Assembly (NCBI GenBank): GCA_037969035.1
Contig: JBBKWU010000012.1
Location: forward strand, 222,153 to 286,152
Length of the DNA stretch: 64,000 bases
Reading direction: 5' to 3'
From: JBBKWU01 sp037969035
GTDB lineage: Bacteria > Pseudomonadota > Alphaproteobacteria > Micavibrionales > Micavibrionaceae
Under the pieces are notes generated by a model. That model did no database searches and was not told the origin of the DNA. It worked only from the letters and a program-made list of their open reading frames with translations. Below, piece after piece: positions 7,369-15,502 of this stretch (position 1 is the first letter of the stretch; each line of letters opens with the position of its first letter). Position numbers and translations under genes: made by a program.

Positions 7369-8919
7369 TTAATTTACTTCGTTCAGCTTTTTCAAAAACA
7401 CTTTGATTTCTGTACCTTCACCAACATGACTTGCGACTTCGAGCTTGCCTTCATGCAGATCAACCAAGCTTTTAACAAGATCAAGGCCGATGCCCGAACC
7501 AGAAATACCGCTGGCCTTTGTGCCGCGATAATAACGTTTGAATATATTTTCAATTTCATTCTCTGGGATACCTATTCCCTTATCGCGCACAGTAATCGAG
7601 ACGAAATCACCCTCGTCCTGACATTTAACAGAAATATCAGCCTTCCCATCGGAAAATTTGATTGCGTTAGAGAGCAAATTACTCATGACAAGTGCCACCG
7701 TTTTTCGATCCAAAAAGACATCTTCTTTGGGGGCTTGCGATGTATCAACCTGAATATTGTGCTCGCGCGCAAGGTCTGCATGCTCGCGCGAAATATCATG
7801 GACCATCTCTACAACATCAAGCCGTGTGGGGCTAAGCGAAAACTTACCTGTTTTAAGCATGTTCGAGGATAAAACCCCTTCTAACATCATCACAAGACGT
7901 GAAACCGCACTCCGTACAATGCCTAACCTATCAACAATATCCGATTTAGAAAATTGATCGAAACGATTGATAAGGAGTTGAGTATTGCCATCGATAATTG
8001 TCAGCGGTGTTCTGAACTCGTGCGACACCATATTAATGAACTGCTTCTGAATTTCGCTGGCTTCTTTTTCTTTTTCCAGCGCGTCTTCCAGTGCGCGCGA
8101 TTGTTTTTCTAATTTGCGCTGCTGCTTTTTATAATGTGTAATATCCGTGGTTGTGATAATTGTACCGAGACCTTTGGCAAGGTGTGCGGCCTTAATCCGC
8201 CAAACACGACCATCTTGCAGCGAAAATTCACACTCACCATCAAGCTCTTCCCAAAACTTTTTCATCATCTCATAGCCTTCCACATAATCTGCAGTGCGGT
8301 ACTCGCTATTCAACATTTCAAACGCCTCCATCACATCAAGCCCACGGACTAAACCTTCCGAGCTTTCCGGATAAGCGCGCCGATAATGATCACTCACAAA
8401 AAATAGCTTTCTGTTTTCATCAAACACAATAAACGCATCAGGGCTGGCCGATAATGATGCGGCAAAGCGTTGATATTCCTCATGTTGGCGTTTATTTGTT
8501 TGCCGAATGACACCCTTCTCCACCAGATTATGGAGAACCGTTTTCATCTCGGGGGTATCAAGGTGATCGGCACTGAATATATCGTCAAAGCCAGACGCCA
8601 TAATCTCTATACGCTTTACGTAGTCAGGCTCGCGTGTGAGGGCAATCGTGCTGCACACAACTTGTTTATTATTGATCAATAAAGCACCTAAATGGCGATT
8701 AGGGTCACTTTCGCTCGTTATCATAACGAAGATAAGCACGGCAGAGAGAGCCGCACCTTCCAACTCCTCAATCGAAGAAATTTCCTTTATTTCCACTCTG
8801 TTTTGCGGCATAAGGTGCCATAGAGTTTTGCTGATCGTCCTGTCTTGGTCATCACCATAGACAGCCACAGCATACTTTTCAGGATGAGGTGCTAGATTTA
8901 GTCGGCGAGTTGTATTCAT
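7369..8919 (-). CDS. Sensor histidine kinase with degenerate receiver-like N terminus and PAS-like domain
   Basis: A 516-residue soluble kinase; no membrane segment is visible. Residues 15-140 look like a receiver fold without the catalytic acidic residues. Residues 145-260 are PAS-like (SPDAFIVFDENRKLFFVSDHY; ending TTTDITHYKK). A coiled coil (262-290) leads to the HisKA box NMVSHEFRTPLTII with phosphorylated H300, then the HATPase_c domain with the N box (NLLSNAIKF), DKGIGIP and GSGIGLDLVKSL. It is therefore a complete cytosolic kinase, probably donating to the receiver protein encoded downstream. Its start is divergent from rplU, 93 bp away. Confidence 0.92.
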   Translation of the reverse strand: MNTTRRLNLAPHPEKYAVAVYGDDQDRTISKTLWHLMPQNRVEIKEISSIEELEGAALSAVLIFVMITSESDPNRHLGALLINNKQVVCSTIALTREPDYVKRIEIMASGFDDIFSADHLDTPEMKTVLHNLVEKGVIRQTNKRQHEEYQRFAASLSASPDAFIVFDENRKLFFVSDHYRRAYPESSEGLVRGLDVMEAFEMLNSEYRTADYVEGYEMMKKFWEELDGECEFSLQDGRVWRIKAAHLAKGLGTIITTTDITHYKKQQRKLEKQSRALEDALEKEKEASEIQKQFINMVSHEFRTPLTIIDGNTQLLINRFDQFSKSDIVDRLGIVRSAVSRLVMMLEGVLSSNMLKTGKFSLSPTRLDVVEMVHDISREHADLAREHNIQVDTSQAPKEDVFLDRKTVALVMSNLLSNAIKFSDGKADISVKCQDEGDFVSITVRDKGIGIPENEIENIFKRYYRGTKASGISGSGIGLDLVKSLVDLHEGKLEVASHVGEGTEIKVFLKKLNEVN

Positions 8920-8946
8920 TTTCTTTTACTTTTCGCTTCTATTTTC

Positions 8947-8974
8947 TTGACAGAAGAAACCGTTTCGGTATATT
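8947..8974 (+). promoter_or_regulatory. Sigma-70-type promoter of rplU-rpmA
   Basis: TTGACA (8947-8952), 16-bp spacer, TATATT (8969-8974), in the kinase/rplU divergent gap. Start of transcription would fall near 8981, leaving a leader of about 30 nt before rplU. Confidence 0.7.
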
Positions 8975-9012
8975 ACGCACCTTCGTGAGTTTTAGAAAGT
9001 GGAATTAAAAAG

Positions 9013-9294
9013 ATGTTCGCAGTTATCCGCACAGGCGGCAAGCAATATAAAGTTGCAAAAAGTGATAAGTTGAAAATTGAGAAACTGGAAGTCGAAGCAG
9101 GCAAAACAGTTGATCTAGACGTGTTGTACGCTGAAGGCGGCAAAAAGGTTTCTGTGAAAGCAAAAATCCTCGAGCACATTCGTGCCCCGAAGGTTGTTAT
9201 TTTCAAAAAGAAACGCCGTCAAAATTACCGTCGTACAAAGGGTCACAGACAACATCAAACTGTTGTTGAGATCACAGACGTAAAAGCAGCGTAG
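9013..9294 (+). CDS. rplU: 50S ribosomal protein L21 (bL21)
   Basis: Binds 23S rRNA in the large subunit together with L20. The 93-residue protein begins MFAVIRTGGKQYKV, the L21 signature, and has the conserved basic block KKKRRQNYRRTKGHRQ near the C terminus. It is some ten residues shorter than the E. coli protein, missing nothing conserved. First gene of rplU-rpmA-obgE, the conserved bacterial order, behind a clear promoter. Confidence 0.97.
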   Translation: MFAVIRTGGKQYKVAKSDKLKIEKLEVEAGKTVDLDVLYAEGGKKVSVKAKILEHIRAPKVVIFKKKRRQNYRRTKGHRQHQTVVEITDVKAA

Positions 9295-9339
9295 TCTTTA
9301 CGCATATATAGATATTCAAGTATTTGAAGGAGATTAAAG

Positions 9340-9615
9340 ATGGCACATAAAAAAGCAGGTGGTAGTTCCAGAAACGGTCGTGACTCGGCTGGACGTCGTC
9401 TTGGTGTTAAAGTTTATGGCGGTGAATCCGCAACAGCAGGCAATATCATTATTCGCCAGCGCGGCACAAAAGTTCACCCAGGCATGAATGTTGGCATGGG
9501 CAAAGATCACACTTTGTTCGCTCTAGTTGATGGTGAAGTTCGCTTCTCATCAAGCTGGAAAGGCCGCACACTGGTTAACATTGACATCGCAAACGATAAA
9601 GTTGCTGCTGAGTAG
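9340..9615 (+). CDS. rpmA: 50S ribosomal protein L27 (bL27)
   Basis: L27 sits at the peptidyl-transferase centre with its N-terminal tail. The 91-residue protein starts MAHKKAGGSSRNGRDS, as in family members, and keeps GRRLGVKVYGG and QRGTKVHPG. The N terminus is the unprocessed Gram-negative type with no cleaved extension. A good Shine-Dalgarno (AAGGAG, 9327-9332) precedes it, and a hairpin terminator follows. Confidence 0.98.
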   Translation: MAHKKAGGSSRNGRDSAGRRLGVKVYGGESATAGNIIIRQRGTKVHPGMNVGMGKDHTLFALVDGEVRFSSSWKGRTLVNIDIANDKVAAE

Positions 9616-9641
9616 ATTTAACCTTTAGAAATTTATGTAAG

Positions 9642-9670
9642 GGGGAAGCTTGGCCTTCCCCTTTTCTTTT
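9642..9670 (+). terminator. Intrinsic terminator between rpmA and obgE
   Basis: GGGGAAG (9642-9648), 6-nt loop, CTTCCCC (9655-9661), then TTTTCTTTT. It should release much of the ribosomal-protein message before obgE, whose ATG is only 18 bp further on, giving obgE a lower level by read-through. Confidence 0.85.
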
Positions 9671-9687
9671 GGAAAAACAGTAAAAAA

Positions 9688-10776
9688 ATGAAATTTCTCG
9701 ATCAAGCAAAAGTATATGTGAAAAGCGGTAACGGCGGCCCTGGCTGCGTGAGTTTCCGTCGCGAGAAATATATCGAACGTGGCGGCCCAGATGGTGGCAA
9801 CGGCGGTAAAGGTGGCGATGTCATCATCGAATGCGTTGATAACCTAAACACCCTCATCGATTTTCGCTACCAACAGCATTTCCGTGCACAAAGCGGTCAA
9901 AACGGTATGGGACGTGATCGTTCGGGCCCTAAGGGCGATCATATCACCCTCAAAGTACCACCAGGCACACAGATCATCGATGAAGACAAAGAAACCGTTC
10001 TATATGACCTGACCGAAGTTGGCGAGAAAATCACGTTTTTAAAAGGCGGCGATGGCGGCTTTGGTAATGCACATTATAAAAGCTCCACCAATCAAGCTCC
10101 ACGCAAAGCAACACCAGGCTGGCCAGGTGAAGAACGCGCTATATGGCTACAACTTAAACTGATTGCGGATTCAGGCATTGTTGGTCTGCCAAACGCAGGG
10201 AAATCAACTTTTCTTTCTGTTGTATCGCGCGCAAGACCAAAAATTGCCGATTATCCGTTTACAACCTTGCAACCGAATCTCGGTGTTGTGAAGGCGGCGG
10301 AATATAGCTACGTAATTGCGGACATCCCCGGCTTGATCGAAGGCGCGAGCCAAGGTCAAGGTTTAGGCGACAAATTCCTCGGACATGTTGAGCGCACAGC
10401 CGTTTTGCTGCATCTGGTTGATTGCACGCAAAATGACATTGTTGCTGATTATAATACTATTCGTGAGGAACTCAGAGCCTATGGGCATGGTCTTGCTGAA
10501 AAAGAAGAAGTTATCGCGATAAACAAATGTGACGCCCTCGGCGGAGAACTCGCCGCTGACCAAGCGCATATCCTGCACGAAGCAACAGGCAAAAAGATAT
10601 TCCAAATTTCCGCAGTGACAGGTGAAGGCACAGAAGCCATTCTGTTCAAACTCGCCGAACACATCAAAGCCTCAAAAGCAGCCCCCGTTATTGAGGACAA
10701 GAAGAAATGGGCCGACCTTTCCGAAGACGACCACCGGATTGACATTCAGGAAGACTATCAAGAGGGACATTCCTGA
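9688..10776 (+). CDS. obgE: GTPase ObgE/CgtA
   Basis: Essential Obg-family GTPase acting in late 50S assembly and stress responses. Residues 1-158 are the glycine-rich Obg fold (for example GGPGCVSFRREK and GGDGGFGNAHYKSSTNQAP). The G domain begins about 160 with P-loop GLPNAGKST, switch DYPFTTLQPNLG, DIPGLIEGAS (G3), NKCD (G4) and ISAVTGEG (G5). The 362-residue length is usual. The last 89 bp overlap the 3' end of the GNAT gene on the other strand. The acidic tail (DLSEDDHRIDIQEDYQ) is typical of the variable C terminus. Confidence 0.97.
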   Translation: MKFLDQAKVYVKSGNGGPGCVSFRREKYIERGGPDGGNGGKGGDVIIECVDNLNTLIDFRYQQHFRAQSGQNGMGRDRSGPKGDHITLKVPPGTQIIDEDKETVLYDLTEVGEKITFLKGGDGGFGNAHYKSSTNQAPRKATPGWPGEERAIWLQLKLIADSGIVGLPNAGKSTFLSVVSRARPKIADYPFTTLQPNLGVVKAAEYSYVIADIPGLIEGASQGQGLGDKFLGHVERTAVLLHLVDCTQNDIVADYNTIREELRAYGHGLAEKEEVIAINKCDALGGELAADQAHILHEATGKKIFQISAVTGEGTEAILFKLAEHIKASKAAPVIEDKKKWADLSEDDHRIDIQEDYQEGHS

Positions 10777-11311
10777 TTTTAGCCCATGCTTCGCGGGTTA
10801 TTTTCCAGCACTCTTCTTTTTGATCTTTAATATGATAGTGCCCGTCTTGAACACCAACAAACTCTGCTCCGTGTTTCATTTTAACTACACGCGAACCTTC
10901 GTTTGTGGCTGCGTTTTTAGCAATAATCTGCGGATAGCCCATTTCAAGTAATATCAAATCTTGCGTTGCGGTCACCGCCTCACTCATAAGCCCCTGCCCC
11001 CATAAATGCTCAGCAAGCCAAAAACCGCGATTATCATCCTTATCATCAAAAAATCGATATTCGATAAGCCCTACCGCTTCATCACTACCTTTAAGCGTTA
11101 ATGCCCATAAGTAAAAGTTATCCTGCTGTAGTTTTGGCATCACATATTCATTCAAAAATGTTTCGGCACCATCATCAGGGTAAGGCCACGGTACATGCGC
11201 GCCAATGAACTGGATAATATTCCAGTTATTGAAATATTTTTGCAAAGCCGGCGCATCATCCAACGTCACGGGGCGGAGAATTAATCTGTCTGTTTCTAAT
11301 ATTGGTGTCAT
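10688..11311 (-). CDS. GNAT family N-acetyltransferase (RimJ/RimL-like)
   Basis: A 207-residue acetyl-CoA-dependent acyltransferase. It opens LETDRLILRPVTLDDAPALQKYF, the standard start of RimJ/RimL-like GNATs, has the acetyl-CoA-binding motif A region (FWLAEHLWGQGLMSEAV) near residue 115, and the NEGSRVVKMKHGAEFVG motif near 155. The fold is complete by about residue 185; the remaining tail (about 22 residues, basic) is encoded opposite the end of obgE and may be a recent read-through extension. Substrate unknown. Divergent from rnhB with a 74-bp gap. Confidence 0.85.
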   Translation of the reverse strand: MTPILETDRLILRPVTLDDAPALQKYFNNWNIIQFIGAHVPWPYPDDGAETFLNEYVMPKLQQDNFYLWALTLKGSDEAVGLIEYRFFDDKDDNRGFWLAEHLWGQGLMSEAVTATQDLILLEMGYPQIIAKNAATNEGSRVVKMKHGAEFVGVQDGHYHIKDQKEECWKITREAWAKIRNVPLDSLPECQSGGRLRKGRPISSCPQ

Positions 11312-11385
11312 ACATTCACGCTACAGATAAATCTATAAATATTCAACTTCTCTTGCCCGTCATAGTTTGGCAAGATGGTTGCACC

Positions 11386-12060
11386 ATGAACGTACAATCA
11401 AAACAAAAACAAAAACAAAAACAAAAACAGAAATCAAAATCACTCGGCTTTAGCCTTGAAGCGCAGCACGATCATGCGCTTTGCGGTATTGATGAGGTGG
11501 GGCGCGGGCCTTTGGCGGGGCCTGTTCTGTCTTGCTGCGTTCATATTCCTGCACAATTCAAACGCAAAGCCTTTTGGCGCGAGGTCACGGACAGCAAGAA
11601 ACTATCACTGGCAAAGCGTGAGTATTTGTTCGAAGCTATAAAGGATCACAGCCACTTTGGAATTGCCATCGCGAGCGAACAAGAGATTGACGACATCAAC
11701 ATCCATCATGCCACCCTACTCGCCATGAAACGCGCCTATTACAACATGCGCGAGAACTATGGCAGCACCCCTGCTCATGCCCTGATTGACGGAAAATTCA
11801 CGCCCATCCTTGATTGTGCGGCTTCTGCCCTCACCAAAGGCGATTCAAAGTGCCTCTCTATTGCTGCGGCCTCTATCATTGCCAAAGTCACACGAGATAG
11901 GATGATGGCTACTCTTTCCGAGGAATGCCCCGGCTATGGTTGGGAACGCAATGCTGGCTATGGCACGCCCGAACATTTGAACGGTTTAAAGCAAAATGGC
12001 GTCACAAAATATCACCGCCAGTCCTTTGCACCCGTTCGTGATGCTCTCGAATCCGCATAA
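11386..12060 (+). CDS. rnhB: Ribonuclease HII
   Basis: Removes RNA from RNA/DNA hybrids and single ribonucleotides from DNA. Starting at the ATG at 11386 gives 224 residues. After a Lys/Gln repeat tail (QKQKQKQKQK) comes the catalytic GIDEVGRGPLAGPV (Asp-Glu pair), then VTDSKKLS, ALIDGK, SIAAASIIAKVTRD and the GYGTPEHL end. All four acidic catalytic positions appear present. The upstream reading frame to 11302 lacks support. The N-terminal tail is encoded by a (CAAAAA)n hexanucleotide repeat. It directly precedes ccrM, the usual alphaproteobacterial pairing. Confidence 0.95.
   Translation: MNVQSKQKQKQKQKQKSKSLGFSLEAQHDHALCGIDEVGRGPLAGPVLSCCVHIPAQFKRKAFWREVTDSKKLSLAKREYLFEAIKDHSHFGIAIASEQEIDDINIHHATLLAMKRAYYNMRENYGSTPAHALIDGKFTPILDCAASALTKGDSKCLSIAAASIIAKVTRDRMMATLSEECPGYGWERNAGYGTPEHLNGLKQNGVTKYHRQSFAPVRDALESA
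11399..11429 (+). repeat. Hexanucleotide simple-sequence repeat (CAAAAA)n in rnhB
   Basis: Four full CAAAAA units (11404-11427) flanked by near-units. It encodes alternating Gln-Lys in the N-terminal tail of RNase HII. Slippage by whole units stays in frame, so it changes tail length rather than switching the gene off. Confidence 0.8.
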
Positions 12061-12070
12061 AACGCGCGGC

Positions 12071-12211
12071 GAGTCAATATAGACTCATTTTACAACATCA
12101 TCCCACAACATATTGAGTCCGTTCAAAGAATCGACATTCTTTGCTTGACGGCGAATCGGTTTTGACTCATGATAGGCGTTCTGAATCCGAAGGAGATAAA
12201 TATGTCGAGTC
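12071..12211. promoter_or_regulatory. Cluster of eight GANTC methylation sites at the ccrM promoter
   Basis: GANTC occurs at 12071, 12082, 12115, 12128, 12153, 12164, 12183 and 12207, eight times in 141 bp, where about one per 256 bp is expected by chance with even base use. A candidate promoter is TTGACG (12145-12150), 17-bp spacer, CATGAT (12168-12173), so two sites lie between or touch its hexamers and one lies inside the ccrM start region. The product of the downstream gene methylates this very sequence. Confidence 0.8.
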
Positions 12212-13311
12212 AAAATTCAAAGAAATCCACAACCAACATCATTCATCAAGGAAACTGCATAGAAATCATGCGTTCCATGGAAAAGGAGAGCGTTGATTGC
12301 GTCTTTGCTGACCCGCCTTATAACCTTCAACTCAAAGGCGATTTAAACCGCCCTAACAATACAAAGGTTGATGCTGTGGACGATCATTGGGATCAATTTG
12401 ACAGTATGAAGGCTTATGATGATTTCACACGTGATTGGCTTGGCGCAGCACGCGAAACTCTAAAGCCTGATGGCTCTATCTGGGTCATTGGTAGTTATCA
12501 CAATATTTTTCGTGTGGGATCTATCTTACAAGATTTAGGCTTTTGGATTTTAAACGATGTAATCTGGCGCAAGACAAACCCGATGCCAAACTTCCGTGGT
12601 CGTCGCTTTACCAACGCGCACGAAACATTAATTTGGGCGGCAAAGTCAGAAAAAAGCAAATACCGCTTTAACTATGACTCCATGAAGGCATTGAACGAAG
12701 ATTTACAAATGCGCAGCGATTGGTTCATCCCGCTTTGCACAGGGCAAGAACGCATCAAAGGCGATGACGGTCACAAAGCACACCCAACGCAAAAGCCAGA
12801 AGCCCTGCTTTACCGCGTTGTCATGTCCTCCACAAACCCTGACGATGTCATTATGGACCCGTTTTTTGGTACAGGCACGACGGGCGCTGTCGCGAAAAAG
12901 CTTGGGCGTAAGTTTATTGGGATTGAGCAAGAACAAGAATATATCGACGTCGCTGAAGAGCGTATCAAAAATATCAAAAAGATTGGTAACGGTGAAATCC
13001 TACACACCCCTGCCAAACGCGAAGAACCTCGCGTTCCATTCGGTACATTGATCGAAAATGGTATGCTGAAACCTGGAACAGTTCTGACAGACTCCAAAAA
13101 TCGCTATGAAGCCAAAGTAAGTGCCGATGGCAATGTTATTTCTGATGATGTTCGGGGCTCAATCCATAAGGTTGGAGCCACATTACAAGGCGCGCCATCT
13201 TGCAATGGCTGGACGTTCTGGCATTATAAAAAGGGAAATCAAACCCTGCCTATTGATCACCTGAGACAGGAAATTCGCACGCAAGAGCGCAAAGAGCAGA
13301 TTCTACAATAA
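12202..13311 (+). CDS. ccrM: Cell-cycle-regulated DNA adenine methyltransferase CcrM (GANTC)
   Basis: Methylates the adenine of GANTC, marking replication state and tuning promoters with GcrA in alphaproteobacteria. The start at 12202 is chosen because AAGGAG (12190-12195) precedes it well and the protein then aligns with CcrM; an ATG at 12169 is in frame but upstream of that ribosome site. The 369-residue protein has the catalytic DPPY (37-40), the SAM-binding DPFFGTGTTGAVA of the beta class with GIE after it, and a C-terminal RAMA-type domain (from about 275: LIENGMLKPGTVLTDSK, then WTFWHYKK). Length matches Caulobacter CcrM. Follows rnhB by 141 bp. Confidence 0.96.
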   Translation: MSSQNSKKSTTNIIHQGNCIEIMRSMEKESVDCVFADPPYNLQLKGDLNRPNNTKVDAVDDHWDQFDSMKAYDDFTRDWLGAARETLKPDGSIWVIGSYHNIFRVGSILQDLGFWILNDVIWRKTNPMPNFRGRRFTNAHETLIWAAKSEKSKYRFNYDSMKALNEDLQMRSDWFIPLCTGQERIKGDDGHKAHPTQKPEALLYRVVMSSTNPDDVIMDPFFGTGTTGAVAKKLGRKFIGIEQEQEYIDVAEERIKNIKKIGNGEILHTPAKREEPRVPFGTLIENGMLKPGTVLTDSKNRYEAKVSADGNVISDDVRGSIHKVGATLQGAPSCNGWTFWHYKKGNQTLPIDHLRQEIRTQERKEQILQ

Positions 13312-13345
13312 GGCTTTAATGAGTTAGTTATCTCAGGCTATAAAA

Positions 13346-14302
13346 TCAACGAATTTGTATCATTTTATCATCGTCTGGGTCGACAGTTATCAACCATGAC
13401 AAAGCTTTGTCAACTTCCTCTTTCAAGGAATTATCAACACTTGTCACCTTATGCCGGCGGCGAATTTCAGCAAAATCTTTAATATATAAAGGCTTTGTTC
13501 TCCGCGAATCCGCATAAACCTCAATAGCGTCAATTTTAGCATGCATAACAGCAGCAAAAGTGCCTCCCGCCATGTTGGCTATATTCACATAACTTGAGAA
13601 GCTCACTAAAACACGCAAATATGCGTCTCGTTTATAATTAAGGCTGGCCTGATCTACAACGGTGGCCTCATGGATAAATAGGTCCGCGACTTCAGGTTTA
13701 ACTGGCACCTCTGCAAAATTAAAAGGTTGATCCAAAATCATGATGACTGACTCGGGATATTCCTTTATATAAACGGCAGATCCGCATTTATCAGCAGTAC
13801 CAGAAGATAAAGCAATATCAATTTTTTTCATGTTTTTAAAACTTGTCTCGTCAAGAATAGTGAATGCTTCGCGGCGCATATCATAGTTTCCCAAAGATAG
13901 CGGTAAAAGAATCTCAAAAGTGGTTGGAAATGAGTGCCTATCCTTAGCAAGTAGCTTTTTTGTAGCTTCGCGAATTTCTTCCCATTTAAAATCGTCATGA
14001 GCATACTTTTTATACAAATCACATTCAGTAACACGTAAAAAGCCGTCGATGGCCGCGTTATTGTGAATATTATGCATCCCAACCGCCCAGTATAATTTGG
14101 CAAGGTTTTTGTAATTCCCCTCATGGTATTTTTTCTTTTGATAGGTCGGTGTTTTTTCAATATTGGTTGTCGTGCCCAAGATCGGATCAATAACAATCTT
14201 TGGCGCTTTATTGTCTGTTGTTTTCTGGGCATATGAAAACCCTGTGCCGCTTAATAAAAGCAGCGCCGAGAACAAAACACCAATCAATATCTTTTTTGTC
14301 AT
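13346..14302 (-). CDS. Exported protein of unknown function
   Basis: A 318-residue protein with a signal peptide (hydrophobic 5-22, cleavage near SYAQ). I do not recognise the family with certainty. The mature part is mixed alpha/beta with no TM segment; seen features are NLAKLYWAVGMHNIHNNAAIDGFLRVTECDLYKKY (helical, one Cys), a DKCGSAVYIKEYP segment with a second Cys, and an FIHEATVVDQ strand. Two Cys in the mature chain might form a disulfide. It stands alone between ccrM (convergent, 34 bp) and mutY (same strand, 65 bp). Confidence 0.7.
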   Translation of the reverse strand: MTKKILIGVLFSALLLLSGTGFSYAQKTTDNKAPKIVIDPILGTTTNIEKTPTYQKKKYHEGNYKNLAKLYWAVGMHNIHNNAAIDGFLRVTECDLYKKYAHDDFKWEEIREATKKLLAKDRHSFPTTFEILLPLSLGNYDMRREAFTILDETSFKNMKKIDIALSSGTADKCGSAVYIKEYPESVIMILDQPFNFAEVPVKPEVADLFIHEATVVDQASLNYKRDAYLRVLVSFSSYVNIANMAGGTFAAVMHAKIDAIEVYADSRRTKPLYIKDFAEIRRRHKVTSVDNSLKEEVDKALSWLITVDPDDDKMIQIR

Positions 14303-14367
14303 TAAACCTACAACTTCACCATATCTATAACTCTATTATACCTATAATTGGCTTTATAATAAACTGT

Positions 14368-15435
14368 TTACCGCCACATAGTAAGGCATTTTGAAAATAA
14401 TGTCGGGAAATCCTGCGCTTTCAAGCTTTTAATATCACTCCAATAATATAAACCACTCACATCAATTTCGTCCTTTTGCACAGCCACCGCCACACATTTC
14501 AATGATAAATTAAAATGTGTAAAGCTATGGTAAACTTCACCGTTTTTCTTTTCCTTCATTAGCGCTTGAAAGGCCTTGAGATGGTCAACATCGCGCCCCT
14601 TTTCATGCCATTCAGTTGTCGGCAGGCCGCTCATTCCGCCCAAAAGGCCGCTATCCTGACGTTTTTCCAGCAGAACTTCACCCAAACCATTTTCAACCCA
14701 ATACACTAAACCGTGCTTTTCTGGTTTAATCTTCTTTGGTGCCTTACGCGGCAGGGTTTCAGCGATGGCTTGTTTATAACCGTCACAGCCATAAGGCAAC
14801 GGACATAGCCCACATTTAGGCGATTTAGGTGTGCATACCGTTGCCCCCAAATCCATCAAGGCCTGCGCAAAGTCCCCAGATCTGTTCTTCTGCCCCTCTG
14901 CATAATCAGCAGTAAGTGCTTTCAGTGTCTTTTTTGCGGCTGGCAAAGGCTCTGTCACCGCATGAAAACGCGCCATAACGCGCTCGATATTGCCGTCCAC
15001 GACGACAGCAGGCTTATCAAAGGCTATTGCACGAATAGCTGCCGAGGTGTAATCCCCTATTCCAGGCAGCTCTTGTAACGCTTTTTGTGCTATAGGAAAC
15101 ACGCCTCTCAATTCTTCCGATACAATCTTCGCGCATTTATGCAGGTTTCGTGCACGCGCATAATAACCAAGCCCTGCCCATGCGGTCATAACATCATCAT
15201 TATCCGCCTGCGCCAAATCATGCACACGCGGCCACTTTTCAATAAATTTCAGAAAATACGGAATAACGGCCGCAACAACCGTTTGCTGTAACATGATCTC
15301 GGACAGCCACACATGATACGGATCAGATGTGTTTCCTGCCAATGCGCGCCACGGTAAAACGCGTCGATTTTCGTCATACCACGCTAAAACCTCGCGCCGA
15401 AATGTGTTAATATCATCCTGTTGCGGCTTGCTCAT
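14368..15435 (-). CDS. mutY: A/G-specific adenine glycosylase MutY
   Basis: Removes A mispaired with 8-oxoG. The start at 15435 (MSKPQQDD) gives 355 residues and aligns with the family; the open frame continues upstream to 15711 but runs through the divergent dciA-like gene. Features in order: catalytic Glu in WLSEIMLQQT, AWAGLGYYARARNL, helix-hairpin-helix LPGIGDYTSAAI with catalytic Asp in VVVDGN, the 4Fe-4S cluster Cys set CX6CX2CX5C (CTPKSPKCGLCPLPYGC), and a C-terminal NUDIX-like 8-oxoG-recognition domain (about 230-350). Divergent from the helicase-loader-like gene by 67 bp. Confidence 0.95.
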   Translation of the reverse strand: MSKPQQDDINTFRREVLAWYDENRRVLPWRALAGNTSDPYHVWLSEIMLQQTVVAAVIPYFLKFIEKWPRVHDLAQADNDDVMTAWAGLGYYARARNLHKCAKIVSEELRGVFPIAQKALQELPGIGDYTSAAIRAIAFDKPAVVVDGNIERVMARFHAVTEPLPAAKKTLKALTADYAEGQKNRSGDFAQALMDLGATVCTPKSPKCGLCPLPYGCDGYKQAIAETLPRKAPKKIKPEKHGLVYWVENGLGEVLLEKRQDSGLLGGMSGLPTTEWHEKGRDVDHLKAFQALMKEKKNGEVYHSFTHFNLSLKCVAVAVQKDEIDVSGLYYWSDIKSLKAQDFPTLFSKCLTMWR

Positions 15436-15502
15436 CGCCGCATCTTCTATATTATGTTTTCTTTCAGCTTTAACCATATTACCTAAAGGTCGGGAAATCT
15501 TG

